Below are positions 8,146 to 16,109 of a stretch of 64,000 nucleotides of DNA, piece after piece (position 1 is the stretch's first letter; every line of letters starts with the position of its first letter). The notes beneath the pieces were generated by a model that was not told the origin of the DNA, did no database searches, and saw only the letters and a list, made by a program, of their open reading frames with translations. The stretch lies in assembly GCA_001769505.1 (NCBI GenBank), contig MEOF01000049.1:102563-166562 (forward strand). Reading direction: 5' to 3'. Source of the stretch: Bacteroidetes bacterium GWF2_33_38 (lineage in GTDB: Bacteria; Bacteroidota; Bacteroidia; Bacteroidales; GWF2-33-38). The translations under genes were made by a program, and so were the position numbers.

Positions 8146-9879
8146 CTAAGTTTGGTCAAGAACATCTTCGCTATATTGCGTAGTCCATGGGAAATTGTAC
8201 AAACCTTTAATTAATCGTTCTTTTTTCTCTTCAGGTGACATTTTTAAATATTTTTCACGCTTTTCGAGATATTTTCGACGCTTTTCGTCCTCAACTCTAA
8301 ATATTTCGTTATAGAAATGTTCTTCGGCTCTCTTTTTCAAAAATGTATTTGCCACTTGTGGAAATAACTCAAGCAGTAATTCATCTTTTTCGTTTTGAGC
8401 TAGACTAACTCCTCCAAATTCTTTTAAAATAGGATTTTCTTGCTTTACGTATGCTTTTGTATCATACGGAACTTCTTTTTTTGTTCCGGCTAATTTTAAT
8501 CTAAAATTCGGGTCAACAGGTATTGGGGTTTTTCCATACTGCCCTTTTACCAAATTCACAAACTGAACTGATTTATTGCTGTAATATGGCATATTTTTAT
8601 TTTCATCAATAACACAATTAACAGCCTGCACTCCAACTATTTGACTAGTAGGCGTAACCAGTGGAGGACAGCCTGCGGCTAATCGAACAACTGGAACTAA
8701 CTCTAATACTCTTGGTAAAAGAGCTTCTAATTTTAATTGTTTGAGCTGTGCCAACATATTGGTGTACATGCCACCAGGAATTTCAGCTTTTTTAACTTCA
8801 ACATCAGGTTCAGGGTAGTTAAAATATTTTTCTATTTCCAAACAAGTTTCTAATAAATCTTCTTCTGAGCCAAGCGTTGCTTCCGAAATTGCCAAATCGA
8901 ACAATTTATCAATCTCTATCGGAAGTTTGGTGCTGGTAATATCAAAGTCTATAGGGAACATTTGATACGAATCGAACTCGGTAAGTTCTTTTCTTATGAC
9001 TTTTAATTCTTTATTGATTTTTGAAACGGCTTCTAAATTTACATTCGTTTTAATTTTTAGCTTATTGCAAAACAATTGAATAATTTCGAACGATGGAGCC
9101 GCAGGACCTCCTGCAAAACAACCAATTGCTGTGTCAAGAATATCAACTCCATTAAGAATTGCCGTTAACGATGATGCCAAGCCATATCCAGGAGTACAAT
9201 GTGTATGAAAATCAATTGGAATTTTCACTTCTTTTTTCAATGCTGAAATTAACTCGCTAGTTTTAAAAGGAGTTATTAATCCTGCCATGTCTTTTATGGT
9301 AATCATGTCAGCACCAAGCTTTTCGAACTCCTTAGCCAGATTTACAAAATAATCGACCGTAAATATTTTCGAAGGTAGTTTTTTAGCATGAAGCATCGCT
9401 TTTACACGTTCTTTGGTCGAAAATTTAGGATCTACGGTGTAACAAACCGTACAGTCGGCGATTCCATTATATTTTTTTACAAATTTTACGCTCGACTTTA
9501 TATTTTCAACATCGTTTAAAGCATCAAAAATTCGCATAATTCCAATACCCGACTCAATAGAATTTTTACAAAATCCTTCAATAACTTCATCGGGATATGG
9601 ATTGTAGCCAAATAAATTTCGTCCTCTCGACAATGCAGTTAGCTTAGAAACATCACCAATTACAGCTTTAATTTTTTCTAATCGTTCCCAAGGATTTTCG
9701 TTCAAATATCTCATTACTGAATCTGGAACCGCACCACCCCACACTTCCAATGCATAAAAATTTGCCTCTCTAAATAAAGGAAGAACTCGGTCGATTTGAG
9801 TCTGATTCATACGAGTTGCAAATAACGATTGATGTCCATCTCGCAAGGTAACATCTCGAATTAATAAATTTTGTCTCAT
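8146..9879 (-). CDS. Biotin-dependent carboxyltransferase subunit (OadA/PycB-like), no biotinyl domain
   Basis: A 577-residue PYC/OADA-type carboxyltransferase. The TIM-barrel domain starts LIRDVTLRDGHQSLFATRM. It contains the metal-binding HTHCTPGYGLA and the segment ITIKDMAGL with the lysine that is carbamylated in this family. The conserved C-terminal region (GGMYTNMLAQL, ...ELVPVVRLAAGCPPLVTPTSQIVG) is present. The protein ends in a charged lysine/glutamate-rich tail with no biotinylation motif (MKM). It must therefore use a separate biotin carrier, as in oxaloacetate decarboxylase, pyruvate carboxylase B or methylmalonyl-CoA transcarboxylase 5S systems. No carrier or decarboxylase beta/gamma gene is adjacent, so the exact reaction is open. 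Confidence 0.82.
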   Translation of the reverse strand: MRQNLLIRDVTLRDGHQSLFATRMNQTQIDRVLPLFREANFYALEVWGGAVPDSVMRYLNENPWERLEKIKAVIGDVSKLTALSRGRNLFGYNPYPDEVIEGFCKNSIESGIGIMRIFDALNDVENIKSSVKFVKKYNGIADCTVCYTVDPKFSTKERVKAMLHAKKLPSKIFTVDYFVNLAKEFEKLGADMITIKDMAGLITPFKTSELISALKKEVKIPIDFHTHCTPGYGLASSLTAILNGVDILDTAIGCFAGGPAAPSFEIIQLFCNKLKIKTNVNLEAVSKINKELKVIRKELTEFDSYQMFPIDFDITSTKLPIEIDKLFDLAISEATLGSEEDLLETCLEIEKYFNYPEPDVEVKKAEIPGGMYTNMLAQLKQLKLEALLPRVLELVPVVRLAAGCPPLVTPTSQIVGVQAVNCVIDENKNMPYYSNKSVQFVNLVKGQYGKTPIPVDPNFRLKLAGTKKEVPYDTKAYVKQENPILKEFGGVSLAQNEKDELLLELFPQVANTFLKKRAEEHFYNEIFRVEDEKRRKYLEKREKYLKMSPEEKKERLIKGLYNFPWTTQYSEDVLDQT

Positions 9880-10058
9880 TGTTTTCTTTATAAATGATTT
9901 TTCATTTCCATTTGCAAGAATCTAATGCTTGTAGATACCTTATTTTTTTGAATTGAAAAACTCCTCAAAATTATATAGAAAAGCGACGGGTTTAACCGAG
10001 ATATGTTTTATAAATACATTTTTAAAAACACATTTATATTCAGGTTGCGAAAATTAAA

Positions 10059-10967
10059 TTATTCGTCATAATCAGGTTCGAAAAAAACCCATTGAATTGC
10101 AGGAATTTTCTTTTTCAATTCTGATTCGCAAATATTAATGCTTTGTATCAACTGCTCGGCAGAATCAACTTTTGTCATTTTTGCTTTTACGGCAACCATT
10201 ACTTGAGGACCTAATTGAAGCGTGATTAAATTCAGTATTTTTTCGACTTCTGATCTAGCTTCCAACATATTTTTTATTTCAATATTTGTTTCGCTGTCGG
10301 CACTTTGTCCAATCAATAAACTTTTGATTTTTACAGCAAGAAATAAAGAAATTATAATCAATAAAACACCAATTCCGATACTACCAATTGCGTCGAAAAT
10401 CGGATTTCCAGTTACGACAGCCAGTACAACCGAAATGAGTGCAAAAAATAATCCCAGCAATGCTGCAATATCTTCGCCCAACACTACAACCAATTCGCTT
10501 TGGCGACTATTTTTAAACCATGTCCAAAGCGAAACTTTATGTCTCAATTTATTAATTTGTGTGATACAACCATAAAGCGAAGCCGCTTCGAGAATCATAC
10601 TAACCGATAAAACGGCAATTGCAATCATTGGGCTATTCAATCCTTCGTGAGAACTTAGTTTATGAACGCCCTCGTATATCGAAAACAATCCCCCCATGCT
10701 AAACAAAATCAAGGACACAATAAATGACCAAAAATAAATTTCTTTTCCGTAACCAAGCGGATGCTCAATATCTGGTTTCTTCTTCATGGCTTTGAGCCCA
10801 AAAAACAAAAGCCCCTGATTTCCACAATCAGCATATGAGTGAATCGACTCTGCCAGCATTGCTCCCGAACCAGTAATTACTGCGGCAACTGTTTTGGTTA
10901 TAGCTATCCCTAGATTTGCCAACAAAGCAAAAAGAATCGATTTTGTTGATGTATTTTGATGCGACAT
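10059..10967 (-). CDS. Cation diffusion facilitator (CDF) family transporter
   Basis: A 302-residue inner-membrane divalent metal/proton antiporter. It has about six membrane segments. HSYADCGNQ in TM2 and VLGEDIAALLG in TM5 supply the HxxxD and D-type metal-site positions of CDF proteins, and a cytoplasmic C-terminal domain follows. The spacer MKKKPDIEHPLGYGKEIYFWSF matches the conserved loop after TM2. Zn, Fe or Mn specificity cannot be assigned. It is a single-gene unit between the carboxyltransferase and the divergent DUF4340 gene. Confidence 0.88.
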   Translation of the reverse strand: MSHQNTSTKSILFALLANLGIAITKTVAAVITGSGAMLAESIHSYADCGNQGLLFFGLKAMKKKPDIEHPLGYGKEIYFWSFIVSLILFSMGGLFSIYEGVHKLSSHEGLNSPMIAIAVLSVSMILEAASLYGCITQINKLRHKVSLWTWFKNSRQSELVVVLGEDIAALLGLFFALISVVLAVVTGNPIFDAIGSIGIGVLLIIISLFLAVKIKSLLIGQSADSETNIEIKNMLEARSEVEKILNLITLQLGPQVMVAVKAKMTKVDSAEQLIQSINICESELKKKIPAIQWVFFEPDYDE

Positions 10968-11253
10968 TTTTATACTAAATTATTTTTATTCACAACTGCT
11001 AGGCATCTTACATAATGGTTGGCATTGTTTTTTCAAAAGTATAAAACATTTCCAACATTAAATAAAAACACGGTGAATTTTATAAAAAATCTCGAAGGAA
11101 AGGTTTTCTGAAATAACCATAAACGATAGATATTTCAAAATTGACGTTGGTTTTTGAGTTGCAGAATGAAGTTTCAAAATGATTTTTCATTCTTCGCATT
11201 TCATTATAAATTATTAACTTTACAGCCTTAATTGTTAAAAAAATCCTAGAAAA

Positions 11254-12249
11254 ATGAAAAAATACAGAACAGGGATTGTTATTCTGATTTTGCTTTCGAT
11301 TACTGCTGGAATTATATTTTTTACTCAAAACAAATCTTCTATAAAAAAAGATCTTCGCGATTTTGCTGTTGAAGATACTTCGTCGATTGATAAAATATTT
11401 ATGGTTGATAAAACCAATCAACAAGTTTTGCTTGAGCGAATAAACGGAGTTTGGATGGTAAACGGAAAATATGCTGCAAGAAAGGACGCCATCGATATTT
11501 TGTTAAAAACAATCAACCGTATCGACGTGAAAAGCCCAGTGCCGAATTCTGCTTTCGAAAATGTGGTTAAATCATTGGCTACCCTTTCAACAAAAGTTGA
11601 AATTTACCAAAACAACGAATTAACCAAAACCTATTATGTTGGAGGAGCAACCCGAGATAATCAAGGAACATATATGATGCTAGAAGACTCGTCAACCCCG
11701 TTCATTGTTACCATTCAGGGGTTTAATGGATATTTATCAACACGATATTTTTTAGATGAGGTTTTATGGAGAAACACAACAATTTTTAATTATCGTTTCG
11801 AAGATATTGCTTCAATAACACTAGAGCATCCGATGGAACCCGAAAAATCGTTCAAAATTACACGAGTTGACGAAAATAATTATGTTCTTGAAAAGTTTAA
11901 AGAAAATATTATAGCCAACTTCGACACCATTCGTGCAAAAGAATATTTTTCATATTATAAAAGAATAAATTTTGAGGCGTTGATTCCCAATATGGAAAAG
12001 AAAAAACAAGATTCGTTAAATGCAGCTACACCTAAATATATCTTTACTGTTGAAGAAGTGAGCGGAATAAAAAAACAATTCAAGGCATATTTGCGAAAAG
12101 GGAACGGATTAATTTCAGAAAGTGGAAAACCTTTTGAATACGACCCTGATAAAATGTATGGAGTATTTGAAAACGGCGAATTCACACTTATTCAATACCA
12201 TGTTTTTGACCCACTGTTGAAAGAATATAACGATTTTATCCAGAAATAG
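11254..12249 (+). CDS. DUF4340-domain membrane-anchored protein
   Basis: A 331-residue protein with one N-terminal membrane anchor (IVILILLSITAGIIFF) and an extracytoplasmic beta-rich body. LERINGVWMVNGKYAARKDAI and the later TYMMLEDSS and GYLSTRYFLDEVLWRN segments are typical of DUF4340. In many Bacteroidota DUF4340 proteins accompany gliding/ABC-type (GldG-like) genes; here it stands alone. Function is not established. The start is the ATG ahead of the hydrophobic segment. An overlapping minus-strand frame at 11080-11424 is not coding. Confidence 0.75.
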   Translation: MKKYRTGIVILILLSITAGIIFFTQNKSSIKKDLRDFAVEDTSSIDKIFMVDKTNQQVLLERINGVWMVNGKYAARKDAIDILLKTINRIDVKSPVPNSAFENVVKSLATLSTKVEIYQNNELTKTYYVGGATRDNQGTYMMLEDSSTPFIVTIQGFNGYLSTRYFLDEVLWRNTTIFNYRFEDIASITLEHPMEPEKSFKITRVDENNYVLEKFKENIIANFDTIRAKEYFSYYKRINFEALIPNMEKKKQDSLNAATPKYIFTVEEVSGIKKQFKAYLRKGNGLISESGKPFEYDPDKMYGVFENGEFTLIQYHVFDPLLKEYNDFIQK

Positions 12250-12364
12250 AAACAAGGTATTCGCTAAGAAATCATACACTTCACTTAAATTTACGACACC
12301 TTTTGAGTTCTCTGAATTTTAAAAGAATGATTCTTTTACATTAATTTTAGAAAAAATATAACAT

Positions 12365-13150
12365 ATGAATTACGCATTAGTAACAGGAGCTTCAGGAGGA
12401 ATAGGATACGAGTTAGCTAAACTTTTGGCTAAAGATACCCACAACTTAATTTTAGTTGCTAGGAACAAAAACAAACTAGAAGAGGTAAAAGCGGAATTGC
12501 TCAAAATCAATGAAAAAATAGATGTGAGATTTATACCAAAAGACTTATCGGAGAATAATTCGGCTGAGTTTATTAAATCAGAAATTGATAAACAAGGATT
12601 ATGTGTTGACACAATTATAAATAATGCTGGATTTGGCGATTTTGGAAAATATTGGGAAACAAGTTTTGAAAAAGAGGCTCAAATGATACGATTAAATATT
12701 CTTACGTTGACTCAGATCACAAAACTATTCTTGCCCGATATGATACAACGAAAATCAGGAAAAATTTTGAATGTTGCATCGGTTGCTGCTTTCATGCCGG
12801 GTTCATACATGACTGTCTATTATGCAACAAAAGCTTTTGTGCTTTCATATACCGAAGGGCTTGCAGGTGAACTTAGAGGAACAGGGGTTTGTGTTTCAGC
12901 TCTTTGTCCAGGGCCAACCAAAACTGACTTCGAAAACAAAGCTTCGTTGGACGGTTCCGATTTGTTTAAAAAAATGCCCGTTGCTTCCGCCGAAAGTGTT
13001 GCAAAAATAGGATATAAAAGACTTCAAAAAGGAAAAGTAATTACCATTACTGGGTTTATAAATAAACTATCGGTGTTGTCGGTTCGATTTGCACCGCGTT
13101 GTTTAGTTCGAAATTTAGTGAGAAAAATACAAAAAGGAAGTCTTAAGTAA
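12365..13150 (+). CDS. Short-chain dehydrogenase/reductase (SDR)
   Basis: A 261-residue NAD(P)-dependent oxidoreductase. It has the Rossmann glycine motif TGASGGIG at residues 7-14, NNAGFG near 87, a catalytic serine in ILNVASVAAFMPG, and the catalytic YYATKAF (YxxxK). SALCPGPTKTDF follows, as in the DltE-like/classical SDR group. Length is normal. It is convergent with the nitroreductase gene 18 bases downstream. Substrate unknown. Confidence 0.9.
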   Translation: MNYALVTGASGGIGYELAKLLAKDTHNLILVARNKNKLEEVKAELLKINEKIDVRFIPKDLSENNSAEFIKSEIDKQGLCVDTIINNAGFGDFGKYWETSFEKEAQMIRLNILTLTQITKLFLPDMIQRKSGKILNVASVAAFMPGSYMTVYYATKAFVLSYTEGLAGELRGTGVCVSALCPGPTKTDFENKASLDGSDLFKKMPVASAESVAKIGYKRLQKGKVITITGFINKLSVLSVRFAPRCLVRNLVRKIQKGSLK

Positions 13151-13168
13151 ATACCTTTTTTCAAGTTT

Positions 13169-13924
13169 TTACTCGTGATTCATAAACCCTTGTTTGCTGA
13201 TAACATCTAAATATTCTTTTGAAAAATGAATATTATTTGTTTTTGTGTATCGTTTTTCGGTAAATATTTGAGCTAAGGTTTCGGTTTCGTTTACCTTAAT
13301 TAAATCTTTGGTTTCGTCGAGATTTTCTTTTTCTGAATACAAATTATTGATATCGTCTTTTGTATAATCGTGATAAACATTGTTGTGTACAATTGCTTCT
13401 AATGGAAGTCGGTCGGTTAATTTCGGCTGTTCGTCGGCATAACCCACAACTAAGGTGGTAACCGGAACAACTCCCTTGGGAAGTTTAAGAATTTCAACAA
13501 TTTTTGCAGCAGTGTAATTCGTTGTCCCTAAATAACAAATTCCAAGACCTTCGTCTTCGGCTTGAATTGCAGCATTTTGGGCGGCAATTACGGCATCAAT
13601 CGATGCTGTGTAAAATGATAAAAAGTTGTCGTATCCAGGTTTCGCATTTCTACATTCACACCATTTATTAAAACGATTAAAGTCGGCACAAAAAGTTAAT
13701 ACTACAGGAGCATCAGTTACCATTTTTTGATTAAAATGACAGCCCAATAATTGCGATTTTATATCAGAATCTTTGGTAACGATAATGCTATAAACTTGCA
13801 TATTCCCAGTGTTCGAAGCTCTTGATGCTGCTTTTAAAATTTTATTTAATTGTTCGTCTTCAATCGAATCCGATTTGTATTTTCTAATGGTTCGATGCTC
13901 AAAAATTGCTTTAATCATAATCAA
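13169..13924 (-). CDS. Nitroreductase-family FMN oxidoreductase (NfsA-like)
   Basis: A 251-residue flavoprotein. The N-terminus IFEHRTIRKYKSDSIEDEQL is the FMN-binding start of the family. It continues with AASRASNTGNMQVYSIIV and the core DAVIAAQNAAIQAEDEGLGICYLG. The C-terminal extension with EAIVHNNVYHDY is typical of the larger NfsA/FRP-type members. Such enzymes reduce nitro compounds, quinones or flavins with NAD(P)H. The physiological substrate is not readable from sequence. A second Met two residues in is an equally good start. Confidence 0.88.
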   Translation of the reverse strand: MIMIKAIFEHRTIRKYKSDSIEDEQLNKILKAASRASNTGNMQVYSIIVTKDSDIKSQLLGCHFNQKMVTDAPVVLTFCADFNRFNKWCECRNAKPGYDNFLSFYTASIDAVIAAQNAAIQAEDEGLGICYLGTTNYTAAKIVEILKLPKGVVPVTTLVVGYADEQPKLTDRLPLEAIVHNNVYHDYTKDDINNLYSEKENLDETKDLIKVNETETLAQIFTEKRYTKTNNIHFSKEYLDVISKQGFMNHE

Positions 13925-14076
13925 TAATCTAACGTGATTTGAAACAAAATTAGATATAAAATTCGATTCACATCTAATGTATTTTTAAAATTACGAATAA
14001 TCTTATTTTAAAACATAGTTTGTGAAGCATAATATTTCGAAAAAAACAAATAATTTATAAATAACCATGTTTTTTT

Positions 14077-14107
14077 TTTGAAGTATTGTAAAAAAAAAGT
14101 ATGTTTG
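14077..14107 (+). promoter_or_regulatory. Near-consensus Bacteroidota promoter
   Basis: TTTG at 14077-14080, then 19 bases, then TATGTTTG (14100-14107). This matches the -33/-7 pattern TTTG-N19-TAnnTTTG exactly. It sits about 33 bases ahead of the small lipoprotein gene. Confidence 0.65.
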
Positions 14108-14140
14108 TGCATCAAATGATTATGATTGAAGAATAGTAAA

Positions 14141-14269
14141 ATGAAAAAATTATTATACGCAACATTGGTGCTAGTGGTTATGAGTATAGTTTTTAGCTCA
14201 TGCAAAAGCCACGAAAAATGTCCAGCTTACGGACAAGCAAAAACTGAACAAGTTCAGGATTTAGCATAA
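14141..14269 (+). CDS. Small lipoprotein, 42 residues
   Basis: A 42-residue ORF: MKKLLYATLVLVVMSIVFSS, then CKSHEKCPAYGQAKTEQVQDLA. A short hydrophobic leader is followed by a lipobox-like FSSC, so the mature lipoprotein would be only about 23 residues, with a second Cys in EKCPAYG. It has its own near-consensus promoter at 14077-14107. Similar tiny lipoproteins with a C-P-A-Y-G-like core are widespread but uncharacterised in this phylum (from memory, not checked). It may be co-transcribed with the outer-membrane protein gene 71 bases downstream. Confidence 0.65.
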   Translation: MKKLLYATLVLVVMSIVFSSCKSHEKCPAYGQAKTEQVQDLA

Positions 14270-14340
14270 TCATACTACTCAATTTCTTTTCTCTTCCATT
14301 TTTTTTAGTAAATTTGTAATTGTTATCAATTGCGTTTTTT

Positions 14341-15123
14341 ATGTTTAAGCGAATATTTTTGCTTATTTCTTTTTGTGTCCTTGTCGGCAATTTGTATTCT
14401 CAGGGTGAAATTGACGATCAGCGAAAAATATTTTTTCGTAACGAGACTTCATTTGGAGGCTATCTTAGTTCTACAGGATATGGAATTGGCTATCAACATG
14501 CCAAAAGGCTTGATGGATATAAAAAAAATCTTATCGAAATTGATTTGGTAACGATTAATCACCCGAAAGAAAAAAAAACTCAAAATCCGTATATTGATCA
14601 AAATCAGAAACGATTTGTTTTCGGGAAATTAAATTCACTAATGTCTTTAAGAGTTGGCATTGGACGACAAAAGGAATTATATTCAAAGTTTGACAAAGGA
14701 GGAATATCGGTTCGCCGCTATTTTACTTTTGGTTCATCGCTCGGAATTGTAAAGCCAATGTACTACGAAGTATTGTACCCAACTGGAACACCAAATGAAT
14801 ACTATGTTGTAACCGAAAAATTTAATTCAACCATTCATAATGTTACCGATATTTATAGCCGATCATCGTTTTGGATAGGAATTGATGAGTTGAAATTTAT
14901 TCCAGGTGCTTATTTCAAATACGGATTTACTTTTGAGTTTGGAGAATACGATGAATTTTTGAGAGCCATTGATTTAGGAATTATTCTAGATGCTTATATA
15001 AAGGAAACTCCAATAATGGCTATTGAAGAAAATAATCAAATTTATCTATCATTATTTCTAAGCTATCGAATAGGAAAGGTTTATAGCAAACGCCAAAAGA
15101 GTATTGATGAATCGGAATTTTGA
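14341..15123 (+). CDS. Outer-membrane-type protein of unknown function, upstream of lipA
   Basis: About 260 residues, starting at the ATG at 14341 (MFKRIFLLISFCVLVGNLYS, a signal peptide). An upstream TTG-type start would add seven residues ahead of the leader and is less likely. The mature part alternates aromatic and polar strands (TSFGGYLSSTGYGIGYQHAKRL, ISVRRYFTFGSSLGIVKP) and ends in a strand (QIYLSLFLSYRIGKVYS). This fits a small outer-membrane beta-barrel. No catalytic motif is visible. It is followed by lipA on the same strand with 57 bases between. Confidence 0.6.
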   Translation: MFKRIFLLISFCVLVGNLYSQGEIDDQRKIFFRNETSFGGYLSSTGYGIGYQHAKRLDGYKKNLIEIDLVTINHPKEKKTQNPYIDQNQKRFVFGKLNSLMSLRVGIGRQKELYSKFDKGGISVRRYFTFGSSLGIVKPMYYEVLYPTGTPNEYYVVTEKFNSTIHNVTDIYSRSSFWIGIDELKFIPGAYFKYGFTFEFGEYDEFLRAIDLGIILDAYIKETPIMAIEENNQIYLSLFLSYRIGKVYSKRQKSIDESEF

Positions 15124-15180
15124 TAAATCGCCACAAAAATTAATTATAAAAAAATATCTTTGTCGGCAAATCATACCAAA

Positions 15181-16023
15181 ATGACAATGAGAACAAAACC
15201 TTCGTGGTTAAAAGTAAAACTTCCTATAGGAAAAAGTTATGTTGCTGTTAAAGAAATTGTTTCATCCCACAAATTACACACAATTTGCCAAAGTGGAAGT
15301 TGTCCAAACATTGGAGAATGCTGGGGAAATGGAACAGCCACTTTCATGATTTTAGGAAATATTTGCACTCGGTCATGTAAATTTTGTGCTGTACAAACTG
15401 GGAAACCCGATATTGTTGACGTTGAAGAACCAATGAATGTCGCAAAATCGATTCAATTGATGAAACTAAAACATTGCGTAGTAACCTCTGTCGATAGAGA
15501 CGACCTTCCTGATGGTGGAGCAGAAATTTGGGCTCAGACCGTTCGTGCAATCAAACAATTAAATCCACAAACAACGATTGAAACATTGATTCCTGATTTT
15601 CAAGGAAATAAAAAATTACTCAATAAAATTATTGAAGTCAAACCCGATGTTGTATCACATAATCTTGAAACAGGAATTCGAACCACGAAATTATTGCGTA
15701 ACCAAGCAATTTATGAGCGAAGCTTGGAGGTTTTGCGATATTTGAAAGAAAACGGAATTATAACAAAATCAGGAATAATGGTAGGAGTAGGTGAAACCGA
15801 TGATGAAATATATCAAGTTATGGACGATTTATTAAAAGTTAAATGTGACATCATGACGATTGGACAATATTTGCAACCAACAAAAGAACATTTACCTGTC
15901 GAACGTTATGTAACTCCAGAACAATTTGACCAATACAAAAAAGTGGGATTAGAGAAAGGGTTTAAGTTTTTTGAAAGCGCCCCTTTGGTGCGTTCCTCAT
16001 ATCATGCGGAAAAACATATTTAA
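15181..16023 (+). CDS. lipA: Lipoyl synthase
   Basis: A radical SAM enzyme that inserts two sulfurs into octanoyl groups on lipoyl domains. The auxiliary-cluster cysteines are in CQSGSCPNIGEC. The radical SAM motif is CTRSCKFCAV (CxxxCxxC). The C-terminal RSSYHAE supplies the serine ligand of the auxiliary cluster. About 280 residues, normal for the family. I use ATG 15181 rather than the upstream TTG at 15160. No lipB is adjacent. Confidence 0.95.
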   Translation: MTMRTKPSWLKVKLPIGKSYVAVKEIVSSHKLHTICQSGSCPNIGECWGNGTATFMILGNICTRSCKFCAVQTGKPDIVDVEEPMNVAKSIQLMKLKHCVVTSVDRDDLPDGGAEIWAQTVRAIKQLNPQTTIETLIPDFQGNKKLLNKIIEVKPDVVSHNLETGIRTTKLLRNQAIYERSLEVLRYLKENGIITKSGIMVGVGETDDEIYQVMDDLLKVKCDIMTIGQYLQPTKEHLPVERYVTPEQFDQYKKVGLEKGFKFFESAPLVRSSYHAEKHI

Positions 16024-16109
16024 CTCGTCAAAAAACCTTTGATTTTTTTCAAAATAGATGTATATTGGTGCTCTAAATATGTAATAATTAGTTAAGTAAA
16101 TATAACAAC

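Noticed and set aside
11080..11424. 114-codon minus-strand frame
   Set aside because: Overlaps the start of the DUF4340 gene antisense, with low-complexity translation and no homology features.
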